Source: Chloracidobacterium sp. (GTDB taxonomy: Bacteria; Acidobacteriota; Blastocatellia; Pyrinomonadales; Pyrinomonadaceae). Taken from it: DNA of 64,000 nucleotides. Made by a program: the position numbers and the translations under genes. The DNA lies in assembly GCA_016711345.1 (NCBI GenBank), contig JADJTD010000001.1, positions 2,170,001 to 2,234,000 on the forward strand, in the 5' to 3' direction. The notes beneath the pieces were generated by a model. It searched no databases and had not been told where the DNA came from. It saw only the letters and a list, made by a program, of their open reading frames with translations. Below are positions 33,865 to 41,982 of the stretch, one piece after another (position 1 is the first letter of the stretch; every line of letters begins with the position of its first letter).

Positions 33865-34532
33865 GCCGCTAACAAAGGAATCCAATTTTTGCTCCAGTCA
33901 AATTGCTCCAATCCTGAAAATCGTTTTTTGTAATCATAAAAAGACTCTCCTTCATAAGCGTAACCGTGATAGTAAAATGTTTTACCGTTTTCTATCGCAT
34001 ATTCGATCTCTTTGAGCATTGTAAAAATACCGAGGCTGCGTGATGTTTTTTCGGGATCAAAGATCGCATAGATGCTTGAGAGCGAAGTCTTGCCAACGTC
34101 AAAAAAGCTAACCGCCAAAAGTTTTCCTTCACTGTGAACGCTCAACTCAAATCCGTCGGTCGGCTCACGTGCAGCGTCGCTTGAGAGAAAATCATAAATG
34201 CTACTTGGCACACCGCTTTTGAAGCGACGCTTATGCCGCTCAAAAAGATCGTGTGTTTTGTCAGTGATATCGATCGGCCCAATTTGCACATTTAGATCAT
34301 CGTTGCGGCGCAAAATACGGCGTTGGCTTTTGGAGAATTCGAAGTCTTCAAGTCTAATACGAAGCGGAAGCACGCGTCGAATTTCATCCTCATAAATGCC
34401 GAGATTATAACGAAAAAAATGCGTCCCAAAATGCCGCCAGCCATCAGCGAGAAGCAGATCGAGCTGCGGGGATGTGACGTTTTCTGCGTGGAATTCCTCG
34501 TTTATGAGTTGTAGGTCGGCATCAAGCTGCAT
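33861..34532 (-). CDS. Arginyl/leucyl-tRNA-protein transferase-like (ATE C-terminal domain only)
   Basis: 223 residues from the ATG at 34532, 7 bases after the preceding stop. The GNAT-like C-terminal domain of ATE/Bpt is clear: FRYNLGIYEDEIRRVLPLRI, LSSIYAIFDPEKTSRSLGIF and YYHGYAYEGESFYDYKKRFSG. The usual N-terminal cysteine-rich domain is missing, so tRNA or N-degron recognition may be altered. The family moves an amino acid from aminoacyl-tRNA onto protein N-termini, feeding ClpS-ClpA degradation; clpA is 3 kb away. It trails the molybdoenzyme-cytochrome pair in an apparent operon. Confidence 0.82.
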   Translation of the reverse strand: MQLDADLQLINEEFHAENVTSPQLDLLLADGWRHFGTHFFRYNLGIYEDEIRRVLPLRIRLEDFEFSKSQRRILRRNDDLNVQIGPIDITDKTHDLFERHKRRFKSGVPSSIYDFLSSDAAREPTDGFELSVHSEGKLLAVSFFDVGKTSLSSIYAIFDPEKTSRSLGIFTMLKEIEYAIENGKTFYYHGYAYEGESFYDYKKRFSGLEQFDWSKNWIPLLAA

Positions 34533-34539
34533 AACGTTT

Positions 34540-35418
34540 TTAGTGACCCGAGTACCAATCATAGCCGCTTTCAGCCCAATAGTCCTTTGGCCGTTCATCG
34601 GTAAACTCGATACTGCCTATGCGTTTTATCTGTTTGATACCATATTTCGTTGGCGACGCAAGTCGCAGCGGCGCTCCATGTTCCGGCTTGAGAGGAGCGC
34701 CGTTCATTTCATACGCAAGCAGGGTCTGCGGATGCATAATGCTCTTGGTATCCCATCCCACGTAATATCTTTCGTCGGGCGTGGTCATTGAAACGTAAGG
34801 CGGAAGGTCATTTATAGATTTGCCAGGAAGTATGTGTGCTGCAAAATCAGAAAAACGCACTCCTGCCCAATGCACGATAGTACTCCAACCTTCGATGCAT
34901 TTTAGTTCAGTAATCATCTCTGTTCGCGGCAGCTTTTTTATATCGTCGAGAGTTAAAAGCAAAGCGTCCGTACGATTTGCAAGTCCGCCAACCGCAAGCC
35001 GCCAAGCTTCTATGTCGATCTCGCCCTCTATGCCTTCCATTCCGTTAACCCTTGGCGGCGTGACACTAGACAATGGAAATTCAGGAGCCAGCCGCCCTGG
35101 ACTGTAAAAGAACTGACTTACTTTTTCATTAAATTCAAATGTGCGTCTGAACAAGGATGTTTTTGTCTCACCTGACGTCCACCACCAACTAAGAACTCCG
35201 GTCCATGTGGCAATGCCGGCAACTGAAAAGCCGAGGAGAGACCGAAGAAACATACGTCTGTTTGCATCTTCAGCGGACAGCGGTTCACTCAAATGTCGGC
35301 GTTCCTTGAGAACAGATGCTGTATTGTTCGGATCATCAGGGTAAGAACCTATTGTGTGGCCCGTTCTCTTCTCAAATTCACGAACCTTTTCCAGAAGTAT
35401 TTCTTTATCTTCACTCAT
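34540..35418 (-). CDS. Molybdopterin-dependent oxidoreductase, sulfite-oxidase/MsrP-like fold
   Basis: 292 residues. After a 50-residue cytoplasmic stretch comes a twin-arginine leader or anchor (NRRMFLRSLLGFSVAGIATW), so the catalytic domain faces the periplasm. The molybdenum-ligand cysteine stands in ITELKCIEGWSTIVHWAGV; the substrate region DTKSIMHPQTLLAYEMNG and the GAPLRLASPTKYG segment are typical. Members oxidise sulfite or reduce sulfoxides such as methionine-sulfoxide. The gene for a membrane cytochrome b overlaps it by 4 bases and is its probable electron partner. Confidence 0.9.
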   Translation of the reverse strand: MSEDKEILLEKVREFEKRTGHTIGSYPDDPNNTASVLKERRHLSEPLSAEDANRRMFLRSLLGFSVAGIATWTGVLSWWWTSGETKTSLFRRTFEFNEKVSQFFYSPGRLAPEFPLSSVTPPRVNGMEGIEGEIDIEAWRLAVGGLANRTDALLLTLDDIKKLPRTEMITELKCIEGWSTIVHWAGVRFSDFAAHILPGKSINDLPPYVSMTTPDERYYVGWDTKSIMHPQTLLAYEMNGAPLKPEHGAPLRLASPTKYGIKQIKRIGSIEFTDERPKDYWAESGYDWYSGH

Positions 35419-36119
35419 GCTTTCACCTTATCCGTTGCTTGTTCCCGCTCGGCGTCGACCGTATCTATGATGTCGTAACCGGTGATCATCGAGCGAAAAT
35501 TTGCCCAGCCGGCAAGTGCGACCTGAATTACATGGACGACAAAAAAGAGTACAAACAAAACCGTCAACCAAAAATGCTCGAACCGTGCCCATTCGTAGCC
35601 GCCAAGCAGGGATGTCAGCCACGCGAGTTGTAGCGGCTTGTATATTGCGAAGCCTGTAAGTGTTGAAGCCGCGCCCATCAAGATCACGCCTGTGTATGCG
35701 ATACGCTGAGCGTCGTTATATTTGCCTTGCGGCGGTTTGGTTTTAACGATGCGGGCATCGTGCAGAGCGACTATCGGCGCTCGCTTAAATGAGCCCGGCA
35801 AAGGAAGCAACGCGCGCCATTCGCCTGAAACGAAAGTGTAAATAATGTAGAACACTCCGTTTAAAGTGAAGAACCACATGAAAAAGAAGTGCAGCTGCAG
35901 CCCTTCGGCCAGGCGAAAGGGAATGCCAAGCGTGTCGTAAAACCATTGAGGAAAAAAATGCAATAACTCAATTCCGCCGATCCGTATTGAGTAAACAGGA
36001 TTTGCCCAGTAGATCAAAATGCCGCTCCAGATCATCATCGTCAGAAGCGGAAAGTTGATCCAATGCATCCAACGCACCGCAAGCGTATGTTTTTTCTCAA
36101 GCTGTTTGGACATTGCCAT
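35415..36119 (-). CDS. Membrane cytochrome b (b561/thiosulfate-reductase type)
   Basis: 234 residues with four or five membrane helices. Candidate haem histidines are in VRWMHWINFPLL, LHFFFMWFF, FEHFWLTVLF and FFVVHVIQVAL. It passes electrons between the quinone pool and the periplasmic molybdoenzyme encoded by the overlapping downstream gene. Two possible starts (36119 and 36113) differ by two residues. The upstream DNA is repeat-rich and shows no clear promoter. Confidence 0.9.
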   Translation of the reverse strand: MAMSKQLEKKHTLAVRWMHWINFPLLTMMIWSGILIYWANPVYSIRIGGIELLHFFPQWFYDTLGIPFRLAEGLQLHFFFMWFFTLNGVFYIIYTFVSGEWRALLPLPGSFKRAPIVALHDARIVKTKPPQGKYNDAQRIAYTGVILMGAASTLTGFAIYKPLQLAWLTSLLGGYEWARFEHFWLTVLFVLFFVVHVIQVALAGWANFRSMITGYDIIDTVDAEREQATDKVKA

Positions 36120-36452
36120 TTGTTACCATTATGCGTCACTTTCTTCGTGCGTCCCAGAGATTTTTTAACCAAAGAGGATAGAGATCACAAAGACAAATGA
36201 AACGATGTTCTTATTTGCGCGTCCCTGAGATCTTTCACCACAAAAATCGTCTTGCGTCCCTGAGAATGTCGCGTGTTACACACGCTCGTGTTTTGATCTC
36301 GCTTTTCTACAGGTTTCGCTCACGCTTCACCTGTAGCCAAAGTTATTTCGTCTGCTCCCCAGACTTGCGCGTCCCAAGGATTTTTCACCACAAAGACACA
36401 GAGAACACAAAGAAATGAAACCACATGTTCACAATCTGCGCGTCCCTGAAGA

Positions 36453-36878
36453 TCATGGCGAGCCGCGGCCTAGGTTTGGTGTGAGAGTAGATATGGAGTT
36501 GAGCTCGTTCTGAGTGGAACTCAGACTCTGCGTCTTCTTTGCCCGTCGATCATGCGTCCCTGAGAATTTGCCGGAACGCAGGCAGGCGTTTATGCGTGTG
36601 CGTCCCAAACACGACATCGCATACCACGGTACAAGCTCATGCATCTCACTATCCAACAGATCGAACAACACCGCCGGTTCGAATTCCGGGCGGTCGTGCG
36701 GATTGTCCATCATCTGATAGACGAAGTCCGGCCCGAAACGGCCTTCGAGCAGCACCTGGCAGACGCTGTCTATGTATGCGACCCGTGCAAATTCGATCTC
36801 GGACCGTCGGATGAAGAATTGCGGATGGATATTTGGAGTGATCTTTGCCGTTGTTCGGCTGATGCGGTTCTTGTACAT
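36453..36878 (-). CDS. Doubtful hypothetical protein in repeat-rich DNA
   Basis: A 141-codon frame. Residues 1-95 could be a real or decayed gene (FARVAYIDSVCQVLLEGRFG, acidic centre), whereas the remainder is read from GCGTCCC repeats. There is no Shine-Dalgarno, no recognisable family, and a plus-strand frame (36639-36938) covers the same DNA. A relic of a lost gene is as likely as a working one. Confidence 0.25.
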   Translation of the reverse strand: MYKNRISRTTAKITPNIHPQFFIRRSEIEFARVAYIDSVCQVLLEGRFGPDFVYQMMDNPHDRPEFEPAVLFDLLDSEMHELVPWYAMSCLGRTRINACLRSGKFSGTHDRRAKKTQSLSSTQNELNSISTLTPNLGRGSP

Positions 36879-36923
36879 AGCCTCAACTTAGCGCGAAAAT
36901 CGGTTTTTGGAAATACCAATTTA

Positions 36924-37056
36924 CACGATATGGCTTAATTTCCACGAAAAGGCTTAACTTTCTCGATATGGTGTGATTTACACGAAAAGACCTAACTTTC
37001 ACGATATGGCGTGGTTTACACGAAAACGCTCAATTTTCACGATATGGCTTAATTTC
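36924..37056. repeat. Tandem array of seven 19-base units in two alternating types
   Basis: Exactly seven contiguous 19-mers. Odd units read CACGATATGGCTTAATTTC or close, even units CACGAAAAGGCTTAACTTT or close, so the true period is 38. Units 1 and 7 are identical. No open frame or palindrome explains it, and spacing is invariant across all seven units. Confidence 0.92.
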
Positions 37057-37168
37057 CAAGGGTTTTAACAAATGCAAACACCTCCGGTCGCGATTGCTCC
37101 CGGTTCTGACACAACCGAACTGTGTGGCGATTGTTGTATAAATTCTGCGAGGTGGGGTTATGAAGAAA

Positions 37169-37462
37169 CTACCAGTTGACCTTTCCTTCCTGCGAGGTGT
37201 CGATCTGGGCGAGTTCGACGCCTTCGTTAAAGAGGAATATTTTCAGATTGTCGAAAAGAAAATCGTGCGAGTCGGGATTGGAAACGTCGAGACCGTAGTG
37301 GTTGATGAGCTGCATCTGTTTCTTTTGCCATTCGGCCCAGCAGTCTTTGCAGATCTCGTCGGCAACGCGCTGGCCGAGTTCGTTGGGCATAGGCGGAAAA
37401 CCAAGGGGCTCATTTTTTAGCCCGCAACGGGAACACTTAAATTTTTCACCAAATAAAGCCAT
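37169..37462 (-). CDS. YggX-like Fe(2+)-trafficking / oxidative damage protection protein
   Basis: 97 residues from the ATG at 37462. The YggX core is recognisable: LGFPPMPNELGQRVADEICK, WAEWQKKQMQLINHYGL and a final FLFDNLKIFLF. Instead of the single N-terminal cysteine of YggX it carries CSRC at 10-13 and CKDC near 43-46, a four-cysteine set that could bind zinc or an iron-sulfur centre. The family protects iron-sulfur enzymes from oxidants. It begins 2 bases after the stop of the next upstream gene. Confidence 0.8.
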   Translation of the reverse strand: MALFGEKFKCSRCGLKNEPLGFPPMPNELGQRVADEICKDCWAEWQKKQMQLINHYGLDVSNPDSHDFLFDNLKIFLFNEGVELAQIDTSQEGKVNW

Positions 37463-37463
37463 G

Positions 37464-37670
37464 TTACTTACCGCCGAACATTCCGCTAAGACTGCCAAGC
37501 AATCCGCCGCCGCCTTCGCCACCGCCTCCACTGAGGAAGCTGTCGACATAACTGTTATACGGCGCCGGAACGCGTTCCTTCAAAAACCCTGCGACCGTTT
37601 CAACCGCTGCCTTTGCCTGCTCTTCGGTGATACCGGCTCGCTCCGACACTTGTTTGATCAATTCGTCCAT
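37464..37670 (-). CDS. Small helical protein, DUF2267-like, with glycine-rich tail
   Basis: 68 residues. MDELIKQVSERAGITEEQAK and AVETVAGFLKERVP resemble the small helical DUF2267/HU-like repeats; a GGGGEGGGGLLGSLSGMFGG tail follows. Cytoplasmic, function unknown. It forms a tight pair with the YggX-like gene (1-base gap). Confidence 0.75.
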   Translation of the reverse strand: MDELIKQVSERAGITEEQAKAAVETVAGFLKERVPAPYNSYVDSFLSGGGGEGGGGLLGSLSGMFGGK

Positions 37671-37696
37671 AGCAAAAATTTTATCACGCTTCGCCG

Positions 37697-38149
37697 CTAT
37701 TTGCTCGCGGCCTTTATTGCATTAAGAATATCCTCGTCGCTCGGTCGCATAAAGCCGATCGGGCGAACTTTTTGATACGCCAATTTGCCTTGCGCATCGA
37801 TCACGAATTCAGAACGTGAAGTGCGGCCCGGTATAAGCGATTTCGCACCGTACAGATCTCTCACCTCGCCTTTTTCATCCGCCAAAAGCCGAAGCGGCAA
37901 GCTGTATTTATCGGCAAACTGTTTTTTCGACTCCACCGAGTTTGTCGAAATGCCAACGACCTCAGCACCCGTCGCCTGATAATCCGACCAGTGATCGCGC
38001 ACGGAGCACATCTCCTTTGTACAAACCGGAGTATCGTCACCCGGATAAAACATCAGCACGACAACCTTGCCGCGATGATCAGAAAGCGTCCAATCGTTTC
38101 CGTTACCGTCCTTGAGTGTGAAGTTAGGTGCAGTGTCGCCAATGTTCAT
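37697..38149 (-). CDS. Peroxiredoxin (Bcp/PrxQ type)
   Basis: 150 residues. Peroxidatic cysteine in YPGDDTPVCTKEMCSVRD, with a second cysteine five residues later (C43 and C48 by count) as in PrxQ with an intramolecular disulfide. DLYGAKSLIPGRTSRSEFVI is typical of the family. It reduces hydroperoxides in the cytoplasm at the cost of thioredoxin. Its ATG overlaps the stop of the upstream membrane-protein gene. Confidence 0.94.
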   Translation of the reverse strand: MNIGDTAPNFTLKDGNGNDWTLSDHRGKVVVLMFYPGDDTPVCTKEMCSVRDHWSDYQATGAEVVGISTNSVESKKQFADKYSLPLRLLADEKGEVRDLYGAKSLIPGRTSRSEFVIDAQGKLAYQKVRPIGFMRPSDEDILNAIKAASK

Positions 38150-38517
38150 TTCTTCAAGTTCTCCTTAACCGTAAGTATAGCCGTAATAACAAACGGAAGT
38201 GTCGAAAGAAATATCTTGTAATTCAATGAAATAACACCCACAAAACTAATGAAAAAGAGCAAAACACCTAAACACGCGAGACCGATAAAGGTCATAATTT
38301 TGCTTGGCCTTTTTTGAAACAGCGTTATGAACAATATGATCTGTCCGAACAGCGGCATAAGCGTAAGTGGATGCGCAACGGACAGAGGATCGTTCACTAA
38401 TCTCGAAAGAACCTCGCCCTCGCCCTGAAAAAGGAACATATGATTTTCCGTTCCCCACTCAAGGTATCCGAGTAGCGACGTAACAATAAGGCAGCCGTTC
38501 AAAATTCGTCGTTTCAT
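38146..38517 (-). CDS. Small integral membrane protein, unknown function
   Basis: 123 residues with about four hydrophobic helices (for example ILFITLFQ, FIGLACLGVLLFFISFVGVI, TLPFVITAILTV). Family not recognised. Translationally coupled to the peroxiredoxin by a 4-base overlap and preceded closely by the radical SAM gene. Confidence 0.75.
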   Translation of the reverse strand: MKRRILNGCLIVTSLLGYLEWGTENHMFLFQGEGEVLSRLVNDPLSVAHPLTLMPLFGQIILFITLFQKRPSKIMTFIGLACLGVLLFFISFVGVISLNYKIFLSTLPFVITAILTVKENLKK

Positions 38518-38528
38518 GTTAGCCCCTG

Positions 38529-39545
38529 CTATTGAAAGTCCCTTATATCTTTAAATGGCTTATCCGCATCCGTAAAATCCGGCCGGTAATAGTGCGATGC
38601 CGATTCGTATTCTTGCATAAAGCCTTCTTCCATTCCCAGGGTTTCGAGCAGTGATACGGCTTGGAACCATTCGCCCTCGGAAATGCGGCGTGAGAGCAAG
38701 ATGTATCGCTCGTCGGTCGCGGCTTTGTTGGTTGCGTAGTATTGAGCCATCAGCGAGATCGCGGTTTTGGGTGAAAGCTCGTCGCGTATCCAGCGGAGGT
38801 TTCCTTCGATGCCGGCGATGTCGTTTGGCAAAACTAACAACCGGATCATCAGGCCGCGTTTTAATAAGCCGTCGTCGTCAAAGACAAGTTCGTCGCCCAT
38901 TTGGCGGTGCATTTCTTTGATCGCTGCGTGAGCGTGTTCTTTGTAATCGCGAACCTTTGAATATTGAAGTCCGGCGTCCGAATCGGCGTATTTCAGATCG
39001 GGCAGATAGACATCAACGATGCCGTCGAGCAGGCGCAAAACCTCCACAGAATCATAGGCATTTGTGTTGTAAACGATCGGAAGCCTCAGACCTTTTTCGG
39101 CGGCGATGAGAATCGCGCGAGCCATCTGCGGTGCGAAATGTGTGGGCGAGACGAAGCCGATGTTGTGACAACCGCGCTCCTGCAATTCGAGCATTATTTC
39201 GGCGAGACGTTCGTGGGTTATCTCGTTCTTTTTCTGTGTTTTCCAGGTTTGGGAGATCTGATAATTCTGGCAATAGACGCATCGGAGGTTGCAGTTGCCA
39301 AAGAAGATATTTCCCGCGCCTTTTGTGCCCGACAGGCAAGGTTCTTCGCCAAAATGAGCCGTGTAGCTCGATACGATAGGCAAACGGCCCGAGTAGCACG
39401 CAGCGATCTCATCTTTGAGCCGGTCATTGCCGCAATCTTTTGGGCAAACGGTGCACGACGCGAGCATGGCTTCAAGGGCTTCTACACGCGCCTTCAATTC
39501 ACCTGATCTTAATAATCTTAGATAAGATGGCTTTACGACTGACAT
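38529..39545 (-). CDS. Radical SAM protein of the PflX (activating-enzyme-like) group
   Basis: 338 residues. The radical SAM cluster motif is NCNLRCVYCQNYQIS (CxxxCxxC with aromatic). An N-terminal extension carries more cysteines (CTVCPKDCG, then AACYSG), as in PflX/YgiQ-side groups, maybe for an auxiliary cluster. The family is annotated as putative pyruvate formate-lyase activases, but no pyruvate formate-lyase is here, so the true substrate is unknown. Confidence 0.88.
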   Translation of the reverse strand: MSVVKPSYLRLLRSGELKARVEALEAMLASCTVCPKDCGNDRLKDEIAACYSGRLPIVSSYTAHFGEEPCLSGTKGAGNIFFGNCNLRCVYCQNYQISQTWKTQKKNEITHERLAEIMLELQERGCHNIGFVSPTHFAPQMARAILIAAEKGLRLPIVYNTNAYDSVEVLRLLDGIVDVYLPDLKYADSDAGLQYSKVRDYKEHAHAAIKEMHRQMGDELVFDDDGLLKRGLMIRLLVLPNDIAGIEGNLRWIRDELSPKTAISLMAQYYATNKAATDERYILLSRRISEGEWFQAVSLLETLGMEEGFMQEYESASHYYRPDFTDADKPFKDIRDFQ

Positions 39546-39558
39546 TACTTTAGTTTGC

Positions 39559-39954
39559 CTACTTCACAACACGACAATGATAACAACCTTTATGTCGACT
39601 ATCCTTTTTATACCAACGATGCTTCTGCCCCACTAACTCACAGTCTTCCGGCGCTTCAGGATAAAATTGATTCAAATAATCATCGGGAACTAAATCACTG
39701 GTTCGCATTGCTGAATACACTTCAGTTTTATCGCCGACTTTTTCATCAAACAATTCAAAGACATCTACCAATGAAGCAAACTCACAATTTTCTAGATCCT
39801 TGCTGTATTGACGCGCATTCTTTTCCGCTTTTTCGATAGCTGAGTCTGAATTGTCTGCTTTAACCAGAAGTATCCTTTCTTCATATATTTGCCTTCGAGA
39901 TTTCGTTTCAGGGTGCCGGAAAATACATTTTGCGGAGTACCAAGACTTTTTCAT
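39559..39954 (-). CDS. DUF4288-like protein
   Basis: 131 residues from the ATG at 39954 (MKKSWYSAKCIFRHPE). The pattern WYSAKCIF, then YEERILLVKADNSDSAIEKA, fits DUF4288. A CYHC pair near the C-terminus could bind metal. Function unknown; start moved from 40029 because the upstream part overlaps the DUF2721 gene. Confidence 0.7.
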   Translation of the reverse strand: MKKSWYSAKCIFRHPETKSRRQIYEERILLVKADNSDSAIEKAEKNARQYSKDLENCEFASLVDVFELFDEKVGDKTEVYSAMRTSDLVPDDYLNQFYPEAPEDCELVGQKHRWYKKDSRHKGCYHCRVVK

Positions 39955-39958
39955 AAAG

Positions 39959-40582
39959 TTATTCTCCGCCAAAAGTGTCAGGTACTTTGGGTTCATTCTT
40001 GTCCTTAATTTTTGCGAGAGACGTTCCATTGTGTTTGCCGCGTCGTTGATATTTGCTCGCGACTTCTTTTGGCGCCACTTTGCGCGCGAGTTCCCACGTG
40101 AAGTCCATCTCAGCGTTAACAGTCGCGGTCGCCATTCGGGTTTCCCTGAGCATTTGCAGACTGCCCCAAAACAAGCACATTATTCCGATAATGCCGATCG
40201 GGATCGGCAGCCAGCGATAGTAACTGAAAAACGCCGCAATGGCGATGGTAACACTCGTGAGTACGAACATGCCCAAACCGTAATAGAACGCTGCCATCGC
40301 TCGCTGGAGTATGCGTGCGCGGCTCGTTACCTTGTCCAACAGATCGACGATCACCTCAACGCGTTTGTCATACAGCGGGACTTCATTCTTGTCTTCGAGA
40401 TATATCAAATCGCTCAAACGCTCTTCTAGTTGGCGAACACGGTCAATGACGCGGCCCAACCGTGTCGAAGTCGAAAGCACAAGCGAACCCGTCGCCGAGA
40501 TCAGCAACGCGGGCGTGACCATCGCCGTCAGAAATTCGATGGTCGAATTTAGAGCATCAGGATTAACAAGACTGTCGGGCAT
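39959..40582 (-). CDS. DUF2721 family membrane protein
   Basis: 207 residues. TVEFLTAMVTPALLISATGS-like N-terminal helix, then the signature STRLGRVIDRVRQLEERL, and two further hydrophobic helices (FYYGLGMFVLTSVTIAIAAF and LPIPIGIIGIMCLFWGSLQM). Function unknown in the family. Ends 5 bases before the DUF4288-like start. Confidence 0.88.
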   Translation of the reverse strand: MPDSLVNPDALNSTIEFLTAMVTPALLISATGSLVLSTSTRLGRVIDRVRQLEERLSDLIYLEDKNEVPLYDKRVEVIVDLLDKVTSRARILQRAMAAFYYGLGMFVLTSVTIAIAAFFSYYRWLPIPIGIIGIMCLFWGSLQMLRETRMATATVNAEMDFTWELARKVAPKEVASKYQRRGKHNGTSLAKIKDKNEPKVPDTFGGE

Positions 40583-40653
40583 GTGATCATTTTACCGCAA
40601 AGACGCCGAGACGCAGAGGACGGAAAAGTAACATGGATAATTTGGATAATTAT

Positions 40654-41004
40654 TTAGCTGCGTCCATCTGTGGGTCCAGAATTCAAAACGCGTTCGACTT
40701 CGCGGGTCATTTGTCCGGTGATCATATACCAGATCATCTTGAAATCGCTGATGAACGCCCAAAACGGATAACGAAAGCTAGCGGGTTTGTTCTTTTCGAC
40801 AACGAAATGAGCGAACCAGGCAAAAGCGTAGCCAACGACAAAGAATATCGGAAAAAAATACCACTGGCTTCGAGCGGTGAAAAATATTAGTAATACAATC
40901 CCAAGCGAAGTGCCGACAAAATGCAGCAGCCTCGTAAGCGGCAAGCTATGTTCCGAGACATAGAAATCCCAAAATTCTGTATAGTTTTGCGGGTCCGAAG
41001 TCAT
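40654..41004 (-). CDS. DUF962 / Mpo1-like membrane protein
   Basis: 116 residues. The family pattern is clear: FWDFYVSEHSLPLTRLLHFV, two hydrophobic helices, FAHFVVEKNKPASFRYPFWA and FISDFKMIWYMITGQ. The yeast relative Mpo1 is a fatty-acid alpha-dioxygenase; the bacterial role is unproven. The last codons (GPTDGRS) are encoded by a CAGATGGACGCAG repeat arm of the GxxExxY-element family. Confidence 0.88.
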   Translation of the reverse strand: MTSDPQNYTEFWDFYVSEHSLPLTRLLHFVGTSLGIVLLIFFTARSQWYFFPIFFVVGYAFAWFAHFVVEKNKPASFRYPFWAFISDFKMIWYMITGQMTREVERVLNSGPTDGRS

Positions 41005-41037
41005 ATTCAGCTTGTGTTTCAGCCGAATAATAGTATT

Positions 41038-41895
41038 TTATGCCGCTTGTTTCAATTCGACAGGCTTTTTTCCGGCGTCAAAAACACGGATGTTTGTTGC
41101 CCAGCCAAATTTTTCAAAGATACGTATGGCGATCCAATTCATATCGAACTGATACCATTCGAGGCCGTGTCGTGCTGAGTTTGGCGACATGTGGTGATTG
41201 TTGTGCCAGCCTTCGCCAAATGTAAGCAGTGCGACGAACCAATTATTGGTTGAAAGGTCTCCTGTGTCGTGCGGACGTTTGCCGTATATGTGAGCAAGCG
41301 AATTAACAAACCAGGTCGTGTGCCAGCCAAAAACGACACGGGCAAACAAACCCCAAACGATCATCGTCCAACCGCCTAGTGCAAACAAAACAAGAGCTGA
41401 AACGATAATAGGCACGTAGTAAAAACGTGAGATCAAAACGTGGCCCTTATCCTTGAGCAGATCGGGAACATAACGTTTCAAAGTTGCTTCGTCGTGGTCC
41501 TGCGCCTTGCCCCAAAAAACCCAACCGATCTGCGGCCACCAAAAGCCGGAGCGAGCGGAATGCGGATCTTTTTCCGTATCAACAAATGCATGATGAATAC
41601 GATGCGTCGCGATCCATTTATCCGGCGGATCCTGCATAGACATCGTCGCAAAAATAGACAACAAATATTCGAGCCATTTTGGTGCCTTAAAGCTACGATG
41701 CGTCAGTAAACGATGCCATCCCAAACCTACGCCGAGGCTGCCGACGATCCAGTTGCCGATCAGCAAAGCTGCCAGATTCTGCCAGCTAAATGTAAAAAAC
41801 ACAGGAATTGCCATCAAATGAAACGATGTTACGATCACAACATTTTTCCAGTTGACACTGAGGGTCGGCTTCTCGAATTCGAGGACGTTTTGCAT
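41038..41895 (-). CDS. Acyl-lipid/acyl-CoA delta-9-type fatty acid desaturase
   Basis: 285 residues, four membrane helices. All three histidine boxes of the di-iron site are present: HRLLTH, HRIHHAFVD and EGWHNNHH. It introduces a cis double bond into fatty-acyl chains using O2 and an electron carrier, adjusting membrane fluidity. Followed upstream and downstream by unrelated small genes; no partner ferredoxin is close. Confidence 0.95.
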   Translation of the reverse strand: MQNVLEFEKPTLSVNWKNVVIVTSFHLMAIPVFFTFSWQNLAALLIGNWIVGSLGVGLGWHRLLTHRSFKAPKWLEYLLSIFATMSMQDPPDKWIATHRIHHAFVDTEKDPHSARSGFWWPQIGWVFWGKAQDHDEATLKRYVPDLLKDKGHVLISRFYYVPIIVSALVLFALGGWTMIVWGLFARVVFGWHTTWFVNSLAHIYGKRPHDTGDLSTNNWFVALLTFGEGWHNNHHMSPNSARHGLEWYQFDMNWIAIRIFEKFGWATNIRVFDAGKKPVELKQAA

Positions 41896-41982
41896 TAAGA
41901 ATAAAATGACCAGCTAAAATACGACAGTTTTAGAGTAACAGGTCGAAGGGAAATGGTTTGTAATAGTTGGGTAAGAATGTCG

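Larger units (their letters stand above)
36120..37168. other. Repeat-rich region, nearly gene-free
   Basis: About 1 kb with no gene I trust apart from one doubtful ORF. It holds seven copies of GCGTCCC (near 36147, 36219, 36251, 36369, 36439, 36552, 36600), CACAGAG-type repeats (36385-36415), a CTACAGGT/ACCTGTAG hairpin (36308-36336), the 19-base tandem array (36924-37056) and a CCCGGTTCTGACAC repeat fragment (37097-37112). Confidence 0.7.

Noticed and set aside
36924..37056. CRISPR array
   Set aside because: The 19-base units are contiguous, with no unique spacers, and no cas gene is in the window.
37160..37420. 86-codon plus-strand ORF over the YggX-like gene
   Set aside because: The minus strand encodes a recognisable YggX core here; the plus frame has no family pattern.
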